From Drosophila persimilis (taxonomy: Eukaryota; Arthropoda; Insecta; Diptera; Drosophilidae): DNA of 64,000 nucleotides. Where the stretch lies: contig NW_020825343.1 in NCBI RefSeq assembly GCF_003286085.1, positions 372,001 through 436,000 of the forward strand, given 5' to 3'. A program made the position numbers and the translations under genes. The notes under the pieces are model-generated. The model worked only from the letters and a program-made list of their open reading frames with translations, had not been told where the DNA came from and did no database searches. Below, one piece after another: positions 54,588 through 64,000 of this stretch. Within the stretch, counting starts at the first letter, position 1. Each line of letters starts with the position of its first letter.

Positions 54588-57540
54588 CCTGATGCTTGCT
54601 GCGGATAAGGAGCGAGAGATGAGGGATTAAGATCGAGTTTGCGTATGGAAAATATGTCACGAGGGATCGGAATGTATGCGTAAATGTATCAAATATGTAT
54701 GTACATGGGTAGAAATTCTCATGAGAGACACACGTTTTCCTCTGTTGTTGGTGTGGATCGTGCTCGCCGGCTGATGAACAGGGAGACGGAGACGCAGACG
54801 CGGCCGGGGACGGATGCGGACACGGAGATGAGTTTGCTCTCGTTCGGTGGCCAGCACGGGAATTCTATTTAAATGCCTGAGGGGGACTGGCAAGTGGCGC
54901 TGATCTCTCTCGCACACACACTAGTACGCACAAACATATACACACAGAAACGCAGCGAATCTCTCTCAGAAAACAGAAATGTTGTTTTTGTGCATGAAAT
55001 TCGATTCCCTTGGTCGAAAAGCATGGCCATAAATGGTCTAACCGCACTCACGGGGGGGATGACACAGAAATCCACCAATCTATATCCATACTATAGCTAA
55101 AGATCATAAGATCGGAGGGGTGGGGTGGAGGGTAAACTATGGATTTACCTTTTGAAGTTATTGTTTTTGTACACAAAATGGGCTAACAAAAGTTATCCTA
55201 TATGGGAGGGCTTCGTTCAGGCTTTGTTCAGACTTCGCTTCGACTCAGTCTATAGTTCTATCCACTGATTGGTAATCCTCGTATCAGTTCAGTTCAAGTC
55301 AAGTCCGCAGTCTATGGTTCACTTCACTCTCCCACAGGGAGTCGGTCGAGCAGCATCGCCACTGTGCGCGTGTACATCGTGGTGACATCCAAAACGCGAC
55401 TACTTGCGGGAAAGTCAAGTCAAGAAAATCATCGTTTTTTTTTCAGAATATGCTCCTTAGATGGATCGCGGCGAAGAGCACGGAAAGGCACGGCAAGGCA
55501 AGGCAAGGCAAGCACGCCCCACACACAATAGAGGAAAATAGCGCGAACGACGGGGAGACCGAAGGAAAATCAAATGAAAATCAAATTCCTCTGCTCTGCT
55601 CTGCTCTGCTCTTCTCAGCTCTTCGGACAGAGATGCGTTGTTGGTGCTCGACACCGATGTCGTTGTCTGTATTTAACGCCAAAGACGAAGATATTTCGTG
55701 TGTTCATTTTTAGAACAAATCCAACTTGTTGCCGGCCATATAAACTACCCCTCCCGAGCAATCAGCAGCAAACACACATCCAATCCAATCCACTAAAAAC
55801 CAACGCAAAACACGGCAGAAATACTGAGAGAAGATAAATTCGAAAAAGTATTTTTCGCTGTTTTTCATTCATGAGCAATCGCCTGTCCCTGTCCCTACCT
55901 CTGCTCCTGCCCATGCCCCTGCCCCTGGCCAGTCCTCTTGCCCCGCAGCATCATGCGTGTTTATTTTATCAACAGATCAGGGTGAATAGAAATTGGTTCG
56001 CTTTACGTTCTGTTCTGCAATTGGATCAGCACCAAAGAAAGCTATTTTGATAGGATTGCCTATATTTGGTAGATCTTTGAGCAAAGCGAGGGTACTCCCC
56101 GTCGATCACTCGTGTCCACTCTCTCCATGGTTCTCCAAGGTGCGGGAGCTGAGTTCTCCCGCTGATAAATACGCACACGCGAGATCGTTCAGTTTGATGA
56201 CATTTTATTAATAGCACCTTAGGCGATTTGGGTTAGGGCAACTAAGTATTGCTTTGCGCCTCTATGGGATTATGATTTCGGTGAAGGAAAGGAAGAGCAC
56301 CTCTCGAAATAGACAATGGTTTGAGGCCTTCTATTTTGGGCCATGTGCATGGGAATATAGGTCATCTCTGCATCCGCTGCGAGTTGAGAGTAGGTAGTGT
56401 AATGATAATATGTAGTTTTGGGGTCTGCCTATGTCACTTTTCTCAATGCGCAGTCGCAGCGGGATAGTCAGCGGGATACTCAAAATAGATACATGATATC
56501 AAAAATGCAAAGCACAGCCTTACTTGTTTGCCACAGTCCATAAACGAAAAGACGCCTTTTGCGGCAGCGCTCTTCAAGCTACTCATTTGGTCTTCTATAG
56601 ACAATAACAGACCTTACCCCTTATTTATTGTCACAATAGTCGTACACTGCGTCTATCACATTCCTCATCGACCGATTTTCGACTGGTGGCATCGAGTGCA
56701 AGTTCAAACTTCATGTCGAACTATGCAGCGATGACGCTTGGCCTGGCCTGTGGCTGTGACTCTGGCTGTGACTGTGGCTGTGGCTGTGGGTGGGCAAGTT
56801 TTCGAGTAACTGCTCTGCAAGAGGCTTTACATTCTACACAGAATGCAGTGCAGCACCGGAGCTGCACAGACGGCTGTTAGACGGCGGCCAGAACCGGAGC
56901 TTACATCACCAGCCAGCGGCTTCCAACCTACGGTGTATTCGGAGCTTTGGATATTGCACATCTATTTGGCAGCAGCTGCGGCTGAGCGACTGTGCGACTC
57001 TTAGACTGCTGCTATCTGCGAGCATGTTTATTAAGCGACAGTCAATGGCAATTTTTATTTTTGTTCAATACCTGCTTACGCGAACGTACATATTTGTATT
57101 TATGGCCATAACTGCCACTTCGGACGCCCACGCTAGATTGGTTTGTTCAAAGAAAACAGCACACACAGCAAACATGGCAAATTCAGTTCTATGGGTCGTG
57201 TCGCTCTGTCCCAATGCCTCTGTGTGTCGAGCTCAGCAATTTCCCATTGTAATTCGTAAGATCTTCCTCGAGGAAACTTCTTTAACAGTCACAATTACAG
57301 TCACTAATCGGCTCGCCAGTTCATACTTGTACGTATATTGGCGTCAGAGCCTACGCGCGTAGAATTCGCGGCGACGGCGGCGGCATTGCGACTGATTTGG
57401 CAAACAAATATGCAAATGTTGGCCGAACGAATGCTGAGAGACAGTTTCAAAAATCGCACTTATTTCCAATTCGAATCCAACGAGATATCTGGCAGCCTTC
57501 CAGTGTAGCCAGTACGGTAGAATTTGATTTTTAACGGGCA
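54588..57540. other. 5' flank of the 733-residue gene and spacer
   Basis: Expected to hold the promoter and 5' UTR exons of the minus-strand gene. Short repeats include GGCAA (about 55492-55510), CTCTG (about 55588-55612) and GGCTGTGACT-type units (56748-56790). No open frame with family likeness was found. Confidence 0.35.
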
Positions 57541-58300
57541 TGCCAGACCGCTACAGCGTTATCATTATACCACTAACCATACAGTTAACGCCCGATATCC
57601 GAAAAAGAGCACCGAGAAGGCAGCGTTTCCGACCCCATATAGTACATATATTCATGATCAGCATTAATGGCCGAGTAGATATAGCTGGCTTGACGCCTAG
57701 TTCTCAGAGACTATAAGTTATAGAGCAACCAAATGTTGTGTTCAGACTCCGGGGCTATCAAACTGTTACAAATATATTTCAAAGTTTCGTTACGCAAACT
57801 ACCGCCACCACAACGAGCGAATTTCTTTGGCATCAACCATTTCTAAGATACGTGAAAATGCAGAATCATAAAAAATGCCCATGTCTACTAGATTGCAGAA
57901 TTTTGGTTCAAATCGGGCTAATATTATAGCTGGAATGAAGAAAGCTATTTCGCGCGCCATTCCTCGCGCATACTCTCTCTCTCTCTCTCACTCTTCTTCG
58001 TGCAGATTGCACTTTCTGGCGGAAGAGAGCGAGATAGCAACAAAGCTGGTGTTTTTGAGTGAGAAATGAAAAAGAAAGAGACAGATATTGCGGAAATAAG
58101 CAGTAGAGGAAAAATGGAAACCATATAAAATTATAATTCCCTTGAACACAGATAACAAAATGCAAAGAGAAAGAGAGAAAGAATTTCGGCGCTTATGTAT
58201 AATAACGCATAAAATATATTGTATAGGTTCATAGTAATCATAGTATCATAGTAAGACATATGTACATATATACTGGCACAGAATCGGGTATACAAGTAGA
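57541..58300. repeat. Decayed interspersed repeat, left of the 58.3 kb gene
   Basis: Holds phrases common to old Drosophila repeats: 'ATATTCATGATCAGCATTAA' followed by 'TGGCCGAGTAGATATAGCTG' (57650-57690), 'TTTTGGTTCAAATCGGGCTA' (about 57900), a CT run, a GA-rich part and 'AATTTCGGCGCTTATGT'. The last phrase recurs at 59361-59380. No open frame or ends could be defined. Confidence 0.55.
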
Positions 58301-58320
58301 AGATTCCCGCTCGTTTACTT

Positions 58321-58672
58321 TTAATGGGGTCTCTTCGCCGGACTCTGTCTCCCTTTGGGAGTTGAACTTGCATTTAGACTTGAACTGGAAGGACTTGAAC
58401 CGATGCCATTGGCCTCCATCAGGCTAGTAGGAGGCTTGCTTAATCGTGTTTTCTTGACCCCCTTCCCCTTCTGCGCAGGATCGCGTATCTCCTTGGTGTC
58501 CTGGATCAAACAGAGACGCACCTTTTCAAGTTTAGTTGCCCACCAGGGAGCCGTACGAAGGCTCGGTAGCAGTCTGGAGGATGGACTCCTCCAAACTCCA
58601 AAGCCCAGGCTTGGCGAGGTTATCTTCATAAGCTGGCTCGTGGGCCAGTATATCTGCTATATTCTTTGCCAT
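58321..58672 (-). CDS. Small candidate gene (102 residues) with 43-nt micro-intron or frameshift
   Basis: Product not recognised. The start is ATG 58672 (MAKNIADILAHEPAYEDNLA). The first frame runs 43 codons to '...ATEPSYGSL' and hits a stop soon after. A second frame, ending at TAA 58321, reads '...DTKEIRDPAQKGKGVKKTRL' and a Ser/Pro/Lys tail. Removing 58501-58543 (donor CTG|GTGGGC, acceptor GATCCAG|GAC, with CTAAAC inside) joins the frames exactly in phase 0, but 43 nt is below usual fly intron sizes. The alternative is a one-base deletion, because 'KLEKVRLCLIQDTKEIR' also reads well in the second frame. It is flanked by related repeat relics, so a transposed or decaying gene copy is possible. 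Confidence 0.45.
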
Positions 58673-58989
58673 TTTAGTTTTGTAACCTTTTTCAGTTTGG
58701 ATTACGAAATTAGTTTTGTTTGTTTTATTCAACCCGATACTCAGTCAGTATGACTTCTCTCCGACAGAGGGCGCACACTGCACGATAAGAGAGTGTGTGA
58801 AAGAGAGGGAATGAGTAAGAGCGTGGAAGGAGTTTCGTGGTCACTGAATTTTCATTTGTGCCTTCAAAAATTCTGCGCTTTTAACAAAATTGTGGGAGTC
58901 ACAGATTTTCGTTCTTTGTGGGATTGAAACGGGGCAGGGCGAAATTTTGCAAAGACTTGTAACAGCGCTATATCACTGGAGTCTGGATA

Positions 58990-59400
58990 TTGCTCTAGCT
59001 CTAATAGTCCCTGAGAACTAAGCGTCAAACAAAACCGACGCACAAACAGAAGTGGCTATACCGACTCGGCTATTGATCAGCATCCAAAACATATACATGC
59101 ATACATACATACGTCGAAAACGCTTCATACACACATAAACTTTTACCACAAATCTATGACCTTATAATCTTTTTCGGGTATCGGGTATACAAATGGGAAG
59201 AAAATAGTGCTAGTGGTCGTGCTAGCTCTTTTACCAATCTCTCTTTCTCTCTCAGTTTCAGTAAAATCGAGAGACCCCCTCCACGCATTAACCAACAAAG
59301 GAATTCCTTCCTTTCCCGAACAGAGATAGCAAAAGTGAAAGAGAGAGAGAGAGTCCGATACCAATTTCGGCGCTTGTGTTCTACTATGTACTATGCATAG
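58990..59400. repeat. Decayed interspersed repeat, right of the 58.3 kb gene
   Basis: Contains the inverse of the left-hand phrase ('CTCGGCTATTGATCAGCATC' at about 59064), a TACA-type run, 'TTTTTCGGGTATCGGGTATA' (59170), CT- and GA-rich stretches, and 'CAATTTCGGCGCTTGTGT' (59361), which matches 58173-58192. No coding sequence. Confidence 0.5.
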
Positions 59401-62280
59401 TATTGTTGTAGAACCTCTTATTGGTGAAAATGAAACAAGGTGTGGGTAATATTTTTATGGTAAAAGTTTATTATTTGCAACTTTATTTTTTAGTTTCTCC
59501 TTGCATTTTGTTTTCATGTTTAAATGTCTATAAAGTATATATAATATATATTTCTGCATTTCTGTAATTTTACCTTTGTGGTTTGTATTTTTTCTTTTTG
59601 TTTTTTTTTGTTTTCTCATTTATTTTCATTGTTTGGTTTTGTTTAACTTGCCAGTTGTTCTTTTATTTATATACCTAGTACACTTTTGCATAAGTTTTCG
59701 TGTATAATAATTATTTATTAATAATAATGTAATGCAATTATAACTTTGTTTATCTGTTCACTTATAATGTTCTCTTTTTCTATATTTACTGCTCCTTGTG
59801 TGTTTTATGTTTTCCCATCTCTACATCATCCTCGATCCTATGTCGCCCATCAGCGACGCCCAGTTTTGGCAAACAAACAAAATGTACACTGCTTGCCCCA
59901 CTTTGAAACTGGCAATAATTAATCCTAGGGTTTTTTGATATCTGTGTTATTATAATGTATGCCGCTCCTCTGTTTTTTCCCTTTATTGTTAGCTCTAAGT
60001 TGCGCTCTTGGCCTAACTGCTTTGCTTCTGCTGTTCAGTTCTATTCCGGGTTTGGTGTGTGTTCTCCAAAAAGGACTCTCTTAAGGGAACCAATTGCTAA
60101 AAAAATGTATCTTTGTAATAGTAGTGGGTGTGTTCTGTGTGTGTGTGTGTGGTGTGTGTGTTTTTGTGTGTGTGAATGTTAGGGTTCTCTAATTGATCAT
60201 TATTGTGGCTGTAGTATGTACTCATCTATTATTATGCTGGGTTTATTTACGGTGTATGCTGCTGTATGGCGTATAAATAATGTTTAAAATATACTTTCTG
60301 GTAATAATGCATTGAGTATTAAAATATTTATAGTTTTGTCCATAATTAATTAATAGTTTTCTTGTTCGATAGCATTTAATTGTGTTGTGGGCTTCCAGCA
60401 GCCAACCGCGTGGCGGAGCAGCGCGGAAAGCGCTGTATTGAATATATTTAGATATATATCTGTAATGTTTTTCGGTGTTTACTTTCATCCTTTTGTTTCC
60501 ATGAACGAATGCACAAATTTTACACACTTCGCCATTTTGGTTTCATTATTCATAGATTGTAATTAATGTACACATATGTTTAGTATATAGCATATATATT
60601 TATATATAGTTATATAAAGACTTTGGTTGCTATTTTAAATAAGTTATTTAATTCTCTCTGTTCTCTGTCGCTTCAACTACTTTGACTATTTTCCCTTTAC
60701 TCGTGCCTTCTTGTCTTCCCAGTTAGTTCTGCACTTTATGTGTATGTATAAATATAAATTTTTGCAATATAAATATATACGTATGTCTGCATTTTTCTAC
60801 GAGTAGATGTGTGCATTCCATTGCCTCTAATTCCGGCTCCTTGCGTTTTGTTTTTGTGGCGTATTCGAAAGAATATGTGACTTGGGAAATGCTCGATCTG
60901 GGTACAAAGTGCATTCGATGTGATAATTCAAATCAAAGACAAGGGAAATCTGAGGAACATGCTTTAACAGTTTCATGTCCACATGGTGAGTGATCCTGTG
61001 TATGCTTCATATTTATTCATATTTTTCTTCTTTTTTGATTCTGAAACCATTTTACATTTAATATTTAATTTATGTGTGTTGATTCTTGTTTTTTTTGTTT
61101 TTGTTTCCTTTTGTTCTCTTGAAAGTTTGACAGGAACTAGACACGAATTCTGTTGGATTTGCTTTGAATCATTCTCAAACAATAATGATAAGGATTCCAC
61201 TCCAGGATCATCTCCTCCTGGTTTTACATTTACTCTACTAGTATAAGGTGCAAGTTTGTCTTAATTTTACGTTGCATTTGTTGCATCTTTCTTGTTAGGC
61301 TTTCTCATTTTGTTTTTTTGTTCTTTTTGCTTGTTTGCTTTTGCTTTTTGCTGCTAATTTATTATTGTTTTCGTTAAAGGTGCTCTTCAAATCTCAAACA
61401 ATATGTAGATTCTTGTATTTATTGTTAGGTAATTGTATTTGTGTAGGTTTCTTCTTGTGGTAGGTGTGGTGTGGCATTGGGAACCTCATAGTACACGTAT
61501 GTACTATACATACACATTTATCTATGTAAAATCTCTGAGTCACTTGCAAATCATTTAAAAGTGGAGCGGCAGCCGGGATTTGACTGCCCTTCGATACGGA
61601 AATTAAACTTCTTGCGATAGCGTGTGTGCGTGCGTGCGTGTGTGTGTGTGTGGGTATGCCTGCATAATGCTAAATACGGACGGATTTCTAAACGGAAAGT
61701 ATAGAGTGTACAAAGAAACTGCTGCTGGGAAAAAAAAATTCTTGTACGCATCTCAAGCTGCATTCAAAAGATTCTTACGGGTGGGTCTGTAGGTGTCGGT
61801 GTGTTTGTGTGTCGGTGTGTCTGAAGGGGTGTCGATGCTAAAATCTAGACTAGCAACTATTTATTTGTATTATTCAATAATCTGTAATAATTAGACCCTC
61901 GCATCCTTGGGGCTTCGTTTGGGGGTTGTTGCCTATGTACAATATAAATTCGCTTTGACCATTTGGTTTTTAAATCCTTAGCTGCTCTCGTTCTTAACTG
62001 TGTGTCTTTCGACTCTGCACCTCCTATCTCGTACTTCGATCTAACATTTGGCTAAGTGCTAAAGGATAACAGTTTTATCTAAAAAAAAAAAAAAAAAAAC
62101 TTTGGGCCTTCCCATGCTACATGCTACTCCGATGGCTCCAACCGTATTCCCATTACACCCGATTTGGTTTGTATAATTGCAAAATTGGTTTATACTGGTA
62201 ATGCTTGGTTGTTGACCTTAGCTCGCTAATAAATCTTTGTTTGTTTCATAGTAATAGTAATAATTGTCATAATAATAGTT

Positions 62281-62346
62281 TAATATATGTATATCTATAT
62301 ATCTGTATATATATATGTATGTATATAGATATATATATATATATTC

Positions 62347-62398
<52 letters not shown>

Positions 62399-62402
62399 AT
62401 AA
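62281..62402. repeat. AT dinucleotide microsatellite
   Basis: About 120 bp of near-pure TA repeats with a few interruptions. It may cruciform or be length-variable. Confidence 0.9.
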
Positions 62403-63221
62403 TTCATCGCCTATATAAATATGACTAGGTTCTGTTTTTAAAAATGTTTAAATCTCTTATCCACCTTCTTATTTATTTTTTGTTGTATTTTAAATGCACT
62501 TTCTGAGCTTTCTTACAAGCGCCGCCAATTATTGTTGCTGTTTGCTGTTATATTCCTAGGTATATATATATATCCTCTATATCTTGCCTACTTCCTTCGC
62601 CTTTCCATTTTCCAACTATGCCCATGGTTGATCTTCCTCTTCCTCAAAGATCCATCTCTCGATTCCTCTCCGTATCCATATCCCTATCGAAGCGAAATCT
62701 AATTGGTAAGCAAAGCCTCAAAAACATTGCTCAAGCTTCAAAGTACCGAATCGAATAAACAATGCAAGTGCAAAAGCTTAGGAGGAAACTAGAACCAAAA
62801 ATTCGGAATGCTCCATTTGCAATTTTTTAAGTGATGTGATTATTTGAGTTTTCTATTTAGTTTTAATTGCATGTATTACCCTGTATCCTAAAATTTATTC
62901 TCGTGTTCAGATTCGAAAACAAACCCAAAATGCTCTATATATCAAAGGCAAAATGTTCTAGGCCTAGCAAAAAGATATGCACCCCTCTGTTATACGTTAT
63001 TCCCCTGCCTGCCTACCTGCCCAACACTGCCGTACACTACACTACCATCCCTACTGTCTTTCTCCTCCTATTTGGGCCCGTGTAACTGCATCTGTGAAGT
63101 TTGAGTCATTTGTGGCTTAAGTGTGTGTCCGTGTTGTGTTAGTAAAGATGTGTCTGGATAGAAAAACTAGTGTATGCAATTTTGGTAAGTCCTTGGTTAT
63201 GGTGGGGTTAAGTGCTTGTCT

Positions 63222-63283
63222 CTATCGTAATTTATCGTTATCGTTATCTTTATCGTTATCATTACCGTTACGTTTATCGTTAT
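63222..63283. repeat. TTATCG hexamer microsatellite
   Basis: About ten imperfect units of TTATCG/TTATCT/TTACCG. The ATCG core gives partial DRE-like matches, but this looks like a simple repeat. Confidence 0.8.
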
Positions 63284-64000
63284 TTTAGGCTTTTGTTTTA
63301 CTTTCTTTTAAATACCTGCAGAAAAGTGTATCTAAATATATTTTTGATTATTAAGTTCTAAACTTGGACTCCAGTGTTTTTGGTTGTTCTTCTCGTTTGT
63401 ATGTTGTTCTTGTTGTGTCAGTGTTGTAAGCTTCATTCACTACCTTGTCTAACCTTTCATTAACTAGCATAATATATATGTATGTATATGTGTATATATA
63501 ATGTATACAATATATATAATAAATAAATAAGTTAGTTAGTTTTAGTAATGTTTTGTATAGAGTAATAAACATTCTATAAGAATGCCACATTTTGCACTAT
63601 GTATAATAAAAATACATTATGCATAGGACAAAATCTATTTGCAGCGTATGCTCCGCCATATACATATATCTTTGTATACATATATGTGTATACCTTATAG
63701 ATTAAGTTTAAGGAACGATCATCGATAAGAGACTTCATTTCATTTAGTAAATGTACAATGCTTATCCTTAGTTTAGGGCTATTCTAGTTGGGCTACAAAC
63801 CGAAGACGGAAATCTAAACGAATCGAGCAAATCAGACAGAAATGCAGTGCCAATGGGGTCCCGTTAATTTCATCACTCCCCAGCTGAACAGCTTGAGAAT
63901 CGCATCGCCGAGAAGAGTGCCAAGCTACGATTACAACTTCGATAATCCGCGATCTATCGATCTTTCGATCATTTGATATGATGTGTGCGTGTGTGAGAGT

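Larger units (their letters stand above)
59401..64000. other. AT-rich region without recognised genes
   Basis: The plus strand is T-rich (many TTTTTTG and TTTGTTTG runs), so the minus strand is A-rich. No coding frame with family likeness was found. It could be a long 3' UTR of a minus-strand gene to the right, an intron, or intergenic. A TG run lies at 60139-60175, another at 61620-61652, and an A-run at 62080-62099. Confidence 0.4.

Noticed and set aside
57898-57920. GGTTCAAATCGGG resembling a tRNA B box
   Set aside because: No A box or acceptor-stem pairing at the right distance; the phrase is part of an interspersed repeat relic.

Overview
This is eukaryotic nuclear DNA from a fruit fly (Drosophila). 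Short GT-AG introns of about 43-80 nt, DRE and Motif-1/Motif-6 core promoters, a TCT initiator on a ribosomal-protein gene, abundant CAG-type microsatellites and Drosophila-specific protein families all point there. The repeat-rich style and the gene order would fit a species outside the melanogaster subgroup, for example the obscura group, but the species cannot be fixed from the sequence alone. There are no operons, CRISPR arrays or intact transposons.

Layout. (1) 1-9.4 kb is a dense housekeeping cluster: Prp6 (tri-snRNP splicing factor, minus, runs off the left edge), CSN1b (COP9 signalosome, plus), a CIR homologue (CG6843, minus), asterix/Gtsf1 (piRNA silencing, plus), a broken copy of the 3' end of the CIR gene, and RpL26 (minus). 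(2) 10.8-14.7 kb holds an eight-exon gene with four MADF domains and a BESS-like tail, then a LITAF-domain gene. (3) 14.7-20 kb is non-coding, with decayed copies of a dispersed repeat. (4) 20-36 kb is Tgi (Vgll4 homologue, Hippo pathway), with two alternative first coding exons separated by long repeat-rich introns. (5) 37-49 kb holds Spt20 (SAGA) and, convergent with it, Vps36 (ESCRT-II). (6) 49-54.6 kb holds Liprin-beta (plus) and a convergent 733-residue gene not recognised. (7) 54.6-59.4 kb is non-coding and relic-rich, with a small candidate gene at 58.3-58.7 kb. (8) 59.4-64 kb is AT-rich, with no coding sequence found.

The most interesting signal is a dispersed repeat family whose copies carry M1BP-type promoter motifs (often with a DRE). 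Copies lie immediately upstream of RpL26, Spt20, Liprin-beta and probably Tgi, each oriented towards the gene. Their similarity continues beyond the promoter motifs, so the family may spread ready-made housekeeping promoters. Other leads are a MADF array that copied its GC-AG introns along with its domains and lost one intron, the second Tgi start exon, a frame-preserving 66-nt intron in Spt20, and a small gene with either a 43-nt micro-intron or a frameshift.

Exon boundaries were read by hand from splice signals and frame. Each multi-exon model stays in frame, and the complete ones end on a stop codon.
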